Source: DBFJGL01 sp048394785
GTDB lineage: Bacteria; Bacillota; Clostridia; Christensenellales; CAG-917
DNA length: 25,894 nt
Direction of reading: 5' to 3'
NCBI GenBank assembly: GCA_048394785.1
Contig: DBFJGL010000044.1
Span: forward strand, 1-25,894
Shown: one piece after another, positions 14,810 through 22,587 of the stretch
Position numbering within the stretch: position 1 is the stretch's first letter
Layout of the letters: the number at the start of each line of letters is the position of its first letter
The notes under the pieces: model-generated
What the model saw: only the letters and a program-made list of their open reading frames with translations
Databases searched by the model: none
What the model was told of the DNA's origin: nothing
Translations under genes and position numbers: made by a program

Positions 14810-16020
14810 GAACGGTTAAGCCTTTTGACATTTTGCTGCCTACCACAAAAACACCCGAAAAATGGGCGGTGGTTTCCTGCGACCAGTTTACCTCTCAGCG
14901 CGGATATTGGAATGAGCTCGACAGCTTTGTTGGGGATAGCGACAGCACGTTGCGGCTTATATTTCCCGAGGTTTATTTAGAGGACAAAAACCCCGAAAAG
15001 CGCATTGGCGACATCAATGCGGAAATGCTGAATTATATCGATAAAGGCGCGTTTTGCGAACTTAAAGACTGTTTTGTGTTGATAAAGCGCGATACAGCAT
15101 TCGGAGCGCACAGGCTCGGACTCGTGCTTTGCGTCGACCTCGAGGACTATTCTTTCGATTTTAACAATCCGACGCCCATACGTTCGACGGAGGGTGTGGT
15201 TCACGACAGAATTCCGCCCCGTCTTGCCATTCGCAAGGACGCGGCAATAGAACTGCCTCATATAATTTTGCTTGCGGACGACGCAAATAAACTTATTATC
15301 GAACCGTTGTACGAGCGCAGGGAGGAGTGGGAAAAACTCTACGATTTCGACCTCAATATGAACGGCGGTCATCTTACGGGATATGCCGTGCCCGTCAAAG
15401 AGGCGGTAAAAAACATAGAGAAGTACGAAGAATACGCGTCGGCTAAATTCGGTACGCCGGAGTTTCTTTATGCGGTGGGCGACGGCAATCATTCGCTTGC
15501 CACGGCGCAGGCGCATTGGAATGCCGTGAAGCAGAGCTTAACCGAAGACGAAAAGAAAAATCACCCTGCGAGATACGCGTTGTGCGAGCTTGAAAATCTG
15601 CATTCCGACGGAGTGACTTTCGAGCCCATACATCGTTTCGTATTCAACGCCGAGGCGGCGGAAATCATCGCCGCGCTCAGTCATATGGAAGGCGACGGAG
15701 AAATAAGCCTGTACGCGGACGGAGTCCGTTATACGTTGCACGCGCCCGAAAACGGCGCAAAAGCCATAGCCGACGTGCAAGCTGTTCTGGATAAGTTCGT
15801 TTCGGAAAATCCCGAATGCAAAATAGATTATATCCACGGCGCCGAACATCTTTATGCGGTCGCGGACGGCAGCAGAGGTGTGGCAATAGAAATGCCCAAA
15901 ATCGAAAAAACCGATTTGTTCGAGTACGTCTGCCGTTTCGGCAACCTGTGCAGAAAGGCGTTTTCTATGGGCGAAGCGGAAGAAAAACGCTATTATTACG
16001 AAGCCAAGCGCATAAAATAA
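14806..16020 (+). CDS. DUF1015 family protein
   Basis: This 404-residue soluble protein matches the DUF1015 pattern: RSTEGVVHDRIPPRL (about residues 127-141) and the signature-like VGDGNHSLATAQAHW (about 224-238), where relatives often have ADGHHR. I am not aware of a firmly established biochemical function for the family. The ATG overlaps the cdaA stop (ATGA), so its translation is probably coupled to cdaA. No terminator is visible after it before the lysC promoter. The length is normal and there is no sign of truncation. Confidence 0.82.
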   Translation: MRTVKPFDILLPTTKTPEKWAVVSCDQFTSQRGYWNELDSFVGDSDSTLRLIFPEVYLEDKNPEKRIGDINAEMLNYIDKGAFCELKDCFVLIKRDTAFGAHRLGLVLCVDLEDYSFDFNNPTPIRSTEGVVHDRIPPRLAIRKDAAIELPHIILLADDANKLIIEPLYERREEWEKLYDFDLNMNGGHLTGYAVPVKEAVKNIEKYEEYASAKFGTPEFLYAVGDGNHSLATAQAHWNAVKQSLTEDEKKNHPARYALCELENLHSDGVTFEPIHRFVFNAEAAEIIAALSHMEGDGEISLYADGVRYTLHAPENGAKAIADVQAVLDKFVSENPECKIDYIHGAEHLYAVADGSRGVAIEMPKIEKTDLFEYVCRFGNLCRKAFSMGEAEEKRYYYEAKRIK

Positions 16021-16030
16021 GCTCAGTCGC

Positions 16031-16059
16031 TTGATATTTTCACTCAAATAAGATATAAA
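16031..16059 (+). promoter_or_regulatory. Promoter of the aspartokinase gene
   Basis: TTGATA (16031-16036) and TATAAA (16054-16059) are spaced by 17 bp. The start would be near 16066, giving a leader of about 44 nt. That is far too short for a lysine riboswitch. Confidence 0.75.
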
Positions 16060-16109
16060 GTATAAAATACAATATCGATAAATAATTAAAACACAAGGAC
16101 GTCACAACT

Positions 16110-17423
16110 ATGAAGGTCTGTAAATTCGGCGGAACATCAATGGCGAACAGCGACACAATCACCAAGGTCGCTGATATAATCGCGGCGGACAGTGACAGAA
16201 GATACGTTATCGTGTCCGCACCCGGCAAGCGCACAAAAGACGACGTAAAAGTCACCGACGCGCTGTACGCCTGCTTCAACGAGGTCAAAGAAAAGGGCAA
16301 CTGCGACGAAACGTTCGCGGTTATACGCAAACGCTTTAACGACATCGTCAAGGAGCTCGGCGTGGATATGGACGTCGATGCGGAACTCGACGCGGTCAAG
16401 GCAGGCATTGAAACCAGCAAAACCGCCGATTATCCTGCGTCGCGCGGCGAATATCTCAGCGCAAAAGTGCTTGCGGCAAAGCTCGGCGTCGAGTTTGTGG
16501 ACACGGACGAGCTTATCAAGTTCAACGAATACGGCGAATTGCAGCTCGATTATTCGCTCGACCTTATCAAGAGCAGGCTCAAACACGTTAAATGTGCGGT
16601 GCTTCCCGGTTTTTACGGTACCGCTCCCGACAATAAAATAAAGACTTTCTCGCGCGGCGGTTCAGATATATCCGGCGCGATTGTCGCGCGTGCGGTAAAT
16701 GCCGACGTGTATGAGAATTGGACGGACGTCGACGGCTTCCTGTCCGCAGACCCCCGCATAGTAGATAAGCCCGAACATATCGACAGTCTCAGTTATAAGG
16801 AGCTTCGCGAGCTTGCTTATATGGGCGCGGAGGTGCTTCACCCCGAATCCATTTTCCCCGTGAGGAGCGCGGGCATTCCCATCAATATCAAGAATACGTT
16901 CAACCCCTCGCACCCCGGCACGATGATTGTCGCGGACGGAAAGCTGCCCAGAGAAAAAAAGGTTATAACGGGCATAGCGGGCAAAAAAGGCTTTACCATC
17001 ATCAATATAGAAAAGGATATGATGAACGCGGAAATAGGCTTTGCGCGCAAAGTGCTGTCCGTGCTCGAATATGAGGGAATATCTTTCGAACATATGCCGT
17101 CGGGCATCGACACGCTGTCCATTGTCATACGCGACGAGCAGTTCAGCGGTAAAATGCAGAAGGTCGTGTCCAAAATACGCGACAGCGTGGGTGCAGACAA
17201 CGTGGAAATTCACAGCGGACTGTCCTTGATTGCGACGGTCGGTCACAATATGGCGTCGCGCCACGGCACCGCGGCGACCATTTTCACCGCGCTCGCCGAC
17301 AGCAATATAAACATTCGTATGATAGACCAAGGTTCGAGCGAACTGAATATAATCGTCGGTGTGGATACCTTCGATTACGAAAAGGCAATCAACGCGATTT
17401 ATCACGCGTTCAGCGTTCGCTAA
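16110..17423 (+). CDS. lysC: Aspartate kinase
   Basis: This 437-residue enzyme phosphorylates aspartate, the entry step to lysine, threonine, methionine and diaminopimelate. KFGGTSMA (residues 5-12) forms the nucleotide-binding start, and FSRGGSDISGAIVA (about 178-191) and the WTDVDGFLSADPR segment are typical. Two C-terminal ACT domains (about 300-437; for example VGHNMASRHGTAATIFTAL, then MIDQGSSELNIIVGV) indicate feedback control. No homoserine dehydrogenase domain is fused. It has its own promoter and a terminator, so it is probably monocistronic. An AAGGA lies 10 nt before the ATG. The gene symbol denotes the function, not a specific isozyme. Confidence 0.94.
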   Translation: MKVCKFGGTSMANSDTITKVADIIAADSDRRYVIVSAPGKRTKDDVKVTDALYACFNEVKEKGNCDETFAVIRKRFNDIVKELGVDMDVDAELDAVKAGIETSKTADYPASRGEYLSAKVLAAKLGVEFVDTDELIKFNEYGELQLDYSLDLIKSRLKHVKCAVLPGFYGTAPDNKIKTFSRGGSDISGAIVARAVNADVYENWTDVDGFLSADPRIVDKPEHIDSLSYKELRELAYMGAEVLHPESIFPVRSAGIPINIKNTFNPSHPGTMIVADGKLPREKKVITGIAGKKGFTIINIEKDMMNAEIGFARKVLSVLEYEGISFEHMPSGIDTLSIVIRDEQFSGKMQKVVSKIRDSVGADNVEIHSGLSLIATVGHNMASRHGTAATIFTALADSNINIRMIDQGSSELNIIVGVDTFDYEKAINAIYHAFSVR

Positions 17424-17448
17424 AAGTCCGCGCAAATTCAATGAAAAT

Positions 17449-17480
17449 AAAAAGCAGGCAAATCCGATTGCCTGCTTTTT
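17449..17480. terminator. Bidirectional terminator between lysC and the acyl-CoA synthetase gene
   Basis: A perfect 13-bp stem (17449-17461 with 17468-17480) with a 6-nt loop carries AAAAA on one side and TTTTT on the other. It can therefore end transcripts from both converging genes. Confidence 0.9.
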
Positions 17481-17495
17481 GTTACTGTCAAATTT

Positions 17496-19151
17496 TTATT
17501 TTTCCGACTTGTCCTTTTCGCGAATTTCCACTCGGCGGATTTTGCCGGATACGGTCTTGGGCATTTCGGTGACAAACTCGATTATGCGCGGATATTTGTA
17601 AGGGGCGGTGACGCGCTTGACGTGGTCTTGCAGTTCTTTTATCAGCGCGTCGGAAGGCTCGTATCCTTTTGCAAGCACAATCGTCGCCTTGACAACCTGA
17701 CCGCGCAGGGGGTGCGGCACTCCCGTTATCGCGCATTCGAGCACGGACGGGTGCTCCATAAGTGCACTCTCAACCTCGAACGGACCTATGCGGTAACCGC
17801 TGGATTTGATTATATCGTCCTTTCTGCCCACAAACCAGAATATGCCGTCCTTATCGCGCATTGCAAGGTCGCCGGTGTGGTAATAATTGCCGCCGCGCGC
17901 GGCTTGCGTGCGTTCGGGCTCGTTTTTATAATTGCTTACCAATCCGTATTGATGGGGGCGCAGTTTGACTGCAATCTCGCCCTCGCAGCCGTCGGGCACG
18001 GGGTTTTCTTCGTCGTCGATGAGCTCGATGTCGTATATGGGGCTGGGGCGTCCGAGCGAACCGGACAGAGGCTCCATAAACCTATACGTGGCAAGCAGAA
18101 CAGAGGACTCGGTCTGTCCGAAACCTTCGTAAATCTTTTGTCCCGTAGCGTCGTAGAATTGTTTGAAAATTTCCGCGTTCAGTGCCTCGCCCGCCGTGGA
18201 GCAATGGGTGAGGGAGGAAAAATCAAAGCCGCTTAAATCCTCTTTCACGAGGAAGCGGTATATGGTGGGCGGCGCGCAGAAAGTGGTTATGCGGTATTTT
18301 TCGATGAGCGGAAGAATGTCGGTGGGAGTAAACCTGCCGTGATAGTCGTATGCGAAAATCGCGCTTCCGGCAATCCATTGTCCGTATATTTTGCCCCAGC
18401 TGCACTTTGCCCAGCCCGTTTCCGCCATAGTGAAATGCAAGCCGTCGTCCACAACCTGCTGCCAGAAATACGCCGTGAATATATGCGCCGCGGGGTACTC
18501 GAAATCGTGCTGAACCATTTTGGGCATTCCCGTCGTCCCGGACGTGAAATAACAAAGCATATTGCCGCTTGTTTCGGGACGTTTCAGCGTTTCGGGCAGG
18601 GTGTCGGGCATATCCTCGATAAGCTCCGAAAAACAGCGGAAGCCGTCGACGGGAGAAGTAAAAATGCACTCTTTCAAGGTTTCGCATTTGTCGAGTGCGT
18701 GGGATATATGCTCTATGACGTCGCTTTCGGCGGTGGAAATCAAAAGCTTTATATTTGCCGAATTGCAACGATAGTATATATCTTTCGGGGTGAGCAGGTG
18801 GGTGGCGGGTACTATTACCGCGCCCAGCTTATGGCAGGCGACGGCGATAATCCAATATTCCCATCTGCGGTTGACCATCGTCATAACGTAGTCGCCTTGT
18901 TGTATGCCCATTGAAAGGAAGAAATTGACGGCTTTGTTGGACAGCCTGCTTACGTCCGAAAAAGTGAGCGTCTTTTCCTCGCCGACGGAATTGCACCATA
19001 CCAACGCGCGTTTTTCGGGAACTGATTTTGCATACTCGTCAACTATGTCGTAGCCGAAGTTAAAGTTTTCGGGCACGGAAAAACGAATGGTTTTGAAGTC
19101 CTCATAGTTTTCAAAATCGGTGCGGTTGATAAATCTGTCAAGCAAGTTCAT
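17496..19151 (-). CDS. AMP-forming acyl-CoA synthetase (ACSM-like)
   Basis: This 551-residue adenylate-forming enzyme activates a carboxylic acid to its CoA thioester via an acyl-AMP. Motifs in order are the phosphate loop YFTSGTTGMPK (201-211), YEGFGQTE (341-348), YHTGDLA (424-430), the hinge-region GRKDDIIKSSGYRIGPFEVE (442-461), and catalytic Lys537 in KTVSGKIRR. The similarity in layout is to medium-chain/benzoate-type synthetases (ACSM group) more than to acetyl-CoA synthetase, which is about 100 residues longer. The substrate is unknown. It stands alone on the minus strand. Possible promoter elements (TTTACA and TATTAT, minus strand, 19235-19261) have a short 15-bp spacing. Confidence 0.93.
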   Translation of the reverse strand: MNLLDRFINRTDFENYEDFKTIRFSVPENFNFGYDIVDEYAKSVPEKRALVWCNSVGEEKTLTFSDVSRLSNKAVNFFLSMGIQQGDYVMTMVNRRWEYWIIAVACHKLGAVIVPATHLLTPKDIYYRCNSANIKLLISTAESDVIEHISHALDKCETLKECIFTSPVDGFRCFSELIEDMPDTLPETLKRPETSGNMLCYFTSGTTGMPKMVQHDFEYPAAHIFTAYFWQQVVDDGLHFTMAETGWAKCSWGKIYGQWIAGSAIFAYDYHGRFTPTDILPLIEKYRITTFCAPPTIYRFLVKEDLSGFDFSSLTHCSTAGEALNAEIFKQFYDATGQKIYEGFGQTESSVLLATYRFMEPLSGSLGRPSPIYDIELIDDEENPVPDGCEGEIAVKLRPHQYGLVSNYKNEPERTQAARGGNYYHTGDLAMRDKDGIFWFVGRKDDIIKSSGYRIGPFEVESALMEHPSVLECAITGVPHPLRGQVVKATIVLAKGYEPSDALIKELQDHVKRVTAPYKYPRIIEFVTEMPKTVSGKIRRVEIREKDKSEK

Positions 19152-19277
19152 ATATACTCCGCAGGCGACGCGACATTCGTTAAACTCAAAGTCTGCGCGT
19201 GCGTGCGCCTGTACTGTAATTATTATTTTATAGAATAATATAGCTTATATAGATTTGTAAAGCGATTTCAAAAAGTA

Positions 19278-19306
19278 TTGCGCTTTCGGGCGGAATATGG
19301 TATTAT
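19278..19306 (+). promoter_or_regulatory. Promoter of the small winged-helix/TM gene pair
   Basis: TTGCGC (19278-19283) and TATTAT (19301-19306) are spaced by 17 bp, with a start near 19313. The -10 is strong and the -35 is weak. Confidence 0.5.
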
Positions 19307-19347
19307 AACTTGAAATATCGGGAGATAATATTTGTATCGGAACGGCT

Positions 19348-19815
19348 ATGATTGACGAAAAAACGATGAAAGTTTACGAGGCACTCCGCTCGGTAACGGG
19401 CGAGGACGGCGCATATAAGATTGTCGAGGCAACCGAAATCGCCGACGCACTTCCCGAGGGTTCGGAGATGTCTAAATTCGATATGTCGGTGGCGATAAGA
19501 GCGTTGCGCGACGACGGGCTTATCAAGGTAAAATATTTTACTCCCGACGAATATTGCCTGCAAACCGTTGCGCACCGGGAAAAAGAAAGAGCGTCCGCCT
19601 CGTCGCGGGAATTGCCCGCCGTCAGAGAGGAAAAGGAGACAGCGGAAGACGCTTCCGTAAACTTGCCCGCAGTATCGGAGCAGAGCGCGGTAAACGTAAA
19701 GCCCGCAAAGCCCGTAAAGTATTATCTCATAGGTTTTGCGGCGTTCATAGGCTCGCTGCTCGGCGGAGGAGTGGTTGCGGCAATAGCCATACTTTTGCAG
19801 AAATTCGCACTTTAA
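19348..19815 (+). CDS. Small protein, winged-helix-like domain plus C-terminal TM segment
   Basis: The function of this 155-residue protein is unknown. Residues 1-78 look like a small winged-helix fold: helices around EKTMKVYEALRSV, ATEIADAL and FDMSVAIRALRDDGLI, then a short beta wing ending YCLQTV. A flexible charged linker (79-122) follows, containing LPAV twice (89-92 and 106-109). A single hydrophobic helix (about 125-150) places it as a C-terminally anchored membrane protein with its domain in the cytoplasm. The ribosome binding site is weak (CGGAACGG). The next gene shares the same architecture. DNA or protein binding by the domain is inference. Confidence 0.8.
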   Translation: MIDEKTMKVYEALRSVTGEDGAYKIVEATEIADALPEGSEMSKFDMSVAIRALRDDGLIKVKYFTPDEYCLQTVAHREKERASASSRELPAVREEKETAEDASVNLPAVSEQSAVNVKPAKPVKYYLIGFAAFIGSLLGGGVVAAIAILLQKFAL

Positions 19816-19890
19816 GCGACGAAAATAATGCGTAAAACTGCGATTTGGCAATACTTTAACTTAACGTGTTGAGGACGTGTCGGAGGAGAA

Positions 19891-20283
19891 ATGGAAAAAC
19901 AACATATTCTTACCAAGAAGGAGAGAGCGGTAATGAGAGTGGTGTATCAGTCTGCCGATAAAAAAAGCGGCACCTGTCTGCTTACTCCCATAGACATTTT
20001 TTCCGCAATCAGCCTCGACGTGCCCATAAGAGAAGACGACCTCGACACCACGCTCGACAATCTCGAACTCGACGATTATTTCGACGTAACGCGCTCGGAC
20101 AAAAAGGGCGAGTTGGTGTACTGCATCAATATGCATCAGAAGGGGTTGGCTTTCGCAAGAGTGGAAAAGGCGTTCAGAAGCAATATAAGAATGAAAATTA
20201 TGCTTGCAATCATAGGCGGTTTGTGCTCCGGCGCCGCCGCACTCGGAATAAGGGTGCTTTTGCAAAGGGTAATCGGACTTTAA
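19891..20283 (+). CDS. Small protein, winged-helix-like domain plus C-terminal TM segment (second of pair)
   Basis: I have no functional name for this 130-residue protein. The N-terminal domain (about 1-90) has helices at KKERAVMRVVYQSA, TPIDIFSAI and REDDLDTTLDNLELDDYFDV, then a wing with the SDKKGELVYCINMHQKG signature. A hydrophobic helix follows at about 102-124, with short basic ends. The layout parallels the preceding 155-residue protein, including the YC(I/L) strand of the wing, which suggests ancient duplication. A strong GGAGGAG precedes the ATG. Proteins with this pattern seem familiar among Clostridia hypothetical proteins. A link to the following uvr genes is not established. Confidence 0.85.
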   Translation: MEKQHILTKKERAVMRVVYQSADKKSGTCLLTPIDIFSAISLDVPIREDDLDTTLDNLELDDYFDVTRSDKKGELVYCINMHQKGLAFARVEKAFRSNIRMKIMLAIIGGLCSGAAALGIRVLLQRVIGL

Positions 20284-20344
20284 GCTTTAATCCGAACGGC
20301 GCAATGCGCGGCAGACAGACGATATGTCGCAAGCTGTCGGAGGC

Positions 20345-20380
20345 GAGTCGTAAAAACGGATTGAGTCGTAAAGACGGGTT
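20345..20380. repeat. Two tandem 18-bp copies before uvrB
   Basis: GAGTCGTAAAAACGGATT (20345-20362) is followed directly by GAGTCGTAAAGACGGGTT (20363-20380), differing at two positions. It lies in the 236-bp gap upstream of uvrB. No function is evident; it may be simple duplication or a binding site pair. Confidence 0.6.
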
Positions 20381-20444
20381 AAACAACAGAATAATAAGTT
20401 GGAAAATTATAAGATTGAATAGCGGGTAAACATACCTGAAACGT

Positions 20445-20491
20445 CCGATTGTCATATATACGCGATGTAAGGGCAATCGGAACGACAATCG
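20445..20491 (+). promoter_or_regulatory. Mutually exclusive stems upstream of uvrB
   Basis: Segment 20445-20453 can pair with 20472-20480 (9 bp, one G-U) or, over 20446-20453, perfectly with 20484-20491 (8 bp). The two pairings exclude each other, as in switch-like leaders. The element ends 28 nt before the uvrB ATG. No LexA box or clear promoter was found in the gap. Confidence 0.35.
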
Positions 20492-20519
20492 ATACAACGG
20501 GTAATCACGCTGACTTGAT

Positions 20520-22475
20520 ATGAAATTTGAGCTGGTTTCAAAATATAAGCCGTGCGGCGATCAACCGCAAGCCATCGATAAGCTTGTGGAAGGATTGCAA
20601 AACGGTTTCAGAACGGAAGTTTTGCTGGGTGTTACGGGTTCGGGCAAAACTTTTACTATGGCGAACGTGATAGAAAGAATGCAACGCCCCGCATTGGTCA
20701 TTGCCCACAACAAGACGCTCGCCGCTCAGCTCTGCAACGAATTCCGCGAATTTTTCCCCAAAAACAGGGTGGAGTTTTTTGTCAGCTATTACGATTATTA
20801 TCAGCCCGAGGCGTACATTCCGCGTACGGACACTTACATTGAAAAGGATTTGCAGGTAAACGACGAAATAGATAAACTGCGCCACTCGGCAACCGCGTCG
20901 CTGTGCGAACGCGAGGACGTTATCGTGGTGGCGAGCGTATCCTGCATTTACGGGCTGGGCGGACCGATTGATTATTACGAGAGTGCGGTTTCCTTGCGCG
21001 AGGGCGACGAAATCGAGCGCGACGAACTGCTCAGAAAACTCGTGGATATTCAATATAAACGGGCGGATTTCGATTTTGTGCGCTCCACTTTTCGAGTGCG
21101 CGGCGATACGGTGGACATTTTCCCCGCTGCGAGCAGCGAGATTGCGGTCAGGGTGGAGTTTTTCGGCGATACCGTGGACAGAATTTCGGAGATAGACGCG
21201 GTCACGTCAAAAGTAATCAACGATTTGCACCACACGCTCATTTTCCCCGCAAGCCACTACGTCGTGAGCGGCGACAAAGAGGCTATATTGCGCCGCATAC
21301 TGCTCGATAAAGCCGAGCGAGTGGAGTTTTTCAAACAGCGCGGTAAGCTTATAGAAGCTCAGCGCATCGACGAACGCGTGAATTACGACGTGGAAATGAT
21401 ACGAGAAATGGGATATTGCTCGGGCATAGAAAACTATTCGCGTTACTTTGACGGCAGAAGCGTGGGACAGCCGCCGTACACTTTGCTCGACTTTTTCAAC
21501 AAAGATTATATTATGTTTGTGGACGAGAGCCATATGACTCTGCCGCAGATAAGAGGAATGTACAACGGCGACCGCGCGCGCAAGGACAATCTCGTGGAGT
21601 ACGGTTTCCGTCTGCCTGCGGCGTACGACAACAGACCGCTCACTTTCGAGGAGTTTGACAGTCACATACGACAGGTGGTATGCGTGTCCGCCACTCCCGG
21701 CAAGTACGAAACAGAAATTGCGGACGAGGTTGCCGAACAGCTTATTCGCCCTACGGGACTGCTGGACCCCGAAATCGCGGTAAAACCCGTCGAGGGGCAG
21801 ATTGACGATTTGATTGCCGAAATCAACGCGGCGGTGAAAAAGGAGGGCAGAGTGCTTGTCACAACCCTCACCAAAAAGATGGCGGAAAGCCTCACGGAAT
21901 ATTTGGGCGAAGTGGGCATAAGAGTGCGTTATATGCACTCCGACATCGATACGTTGGAGCGTATCGAAATAGTGGGTTCGCTGAGAAAGGGCGAGTTTGA
22001 CGTGCTCGTCGGCATAAACCTGTTAAGAGAGGGACTCGACCTGCCCGAAGTGCGGCTCGTCGCAATACTCGACGCGGACAAGGAAGGCTTTTTGAGGAGC
22101 GAAAGCGCGCTGATACAGACGATAGGCAGAGCCGCGCGAAACTCCGACGGCAGAGTTATAATGTACGCGGATAATATGACTGACAGTATGCGCCGCGCGA
22201 TAGGCGAAACAAACCGTCGCCGCCGCATACAGGACGAGTATAACAAGGCGCACGGCATAGTGCCCAAAACCATACAAAACGATTTCAAAAACACGCTTGA
22301 AATCACCAAAAAGAGGGTTGAGAGCGACAAACTGTCGCCAAAAGACCTTGTTAAGGAAGTTGAACGTCTTAAAGGACTTATGCAGACGGCTGCCGCCGCG
22401 CTCGATTTCGAGAAGGCGATACGCCTGCGCGACGAGCTTAACGAACTTAAAAAACAAATTAAAAAACTCAAATAG
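20520..22475 (+). CDS. uvrB: Excinuclease ABC subunit UvrB
   Basis: This 651-residue damage-verification subunit of nucleotide excision repair is loaded by UvrA and recruits UvrC. Walker A GVTGSGKT is at 37-44 and the beta-hairpin region around YYDYYQPEAYIPRTDTY at 90-106. Helicase motifs DESH (335-338) and SATPGKYE (390-397) follow. A C-terminal UVR motif (about 613-648) ends the protein. The start is fixed by the conserved N-terminus, but no Shine-Dalgarno sequence is visible in the 20 nt upstream. It precedes uvrA by 112 nt, the usual Bacillota order. Confidence 0.97.
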   Translation: MKFELVSKYKPCGDQPQAIDKLVEGLQNGFRTEVLLGVTGSGKTFTMANVIERMQRPALVIAHNKTLAAQLCNEFREFFPKNRVEFFVSYYDYYQPEAYIPRTDTYIEKDLQVNDEIDKLRHSATASLCEREDVIVVASVSCIYGLGGPIDYYESAVSLREGDEIERDELLRKLVDIQYKRADFDFVRSTFRVRGDTVDIFPAASSEIAVRVEFFGDTVDRISEIDAVTSKVINDLHHTLIFPASHYVVSGDKEAILRRILLDKAERVEFFKQRGKLIEAQRIDERVNYDVEMIREMGYCSGIENYSRYFDGRSVGQPPYTLLDFFNKDYIMFVDESHMTLPQIRGMYNGDRARKDNLVEYGFRLPAAYDNRPLTFEEFDSHIRQVVCVSATPGKYETEIADEVAEQLIRPTGLLDPEIAVKPVEGQIDDLIAEINAAVKKEGRVLVTTLTKKMAESLTEYLGEVGIRVRYMHSDIDTLERIEIVGSLRKGEFDVLVGINLLREGLDLPEVRLVAILDADKEGFLRSESALIQTIGRAARNSDGRVIMYADNMTDSMRRAIGETNRRRRIQDEYNKAHGIVPKTIQNDFKNTLEITKKRVESDKLSPKDLVKEVERLKGLMQTAAAALDFEKAIRLRDELNELKKQIKKLK

Positions 22476-22587
22476 CCGCAGCAGGACGGCGCAATCGAGG
22501 GCGGACGCGGCCGATAAGTAATGCGCGCCGACAGCAAGCCAAGCGCACGAAATCAGGGAGTCGGCGGACGGAACAAAGGACACGGAT

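Noticed and set aside
16021..16109. Lysine riboswitch before lysC
   Set aside because: The promoter at 16031-16059 leaves a leader of about 44 nt, far shorter than the riboswitch.
20223..20429. 68-residue plus-strand frame overlapping the end of the second small TM gene
   Set aside because: It begins inside that gene in another frame. Its apparent repeat comes from the 18-bp tandem duplication, and it has no proper ribosome binding site.
20284..20519. LexA (SOS) box upstream of uvrB
   Set aside because: No GAAC-N4-GTTC-like dyad is present; the inverted sequences that exist pair as CGATTGTC/GACAATCG.
22476..22587. Separate promoter or small gene between uvrB and uvrA
   Set aside because: The 112-nt gap shows no convincing -35/-10 pair or ORF, only the AAAGGA ribosome binding site of uvrA.
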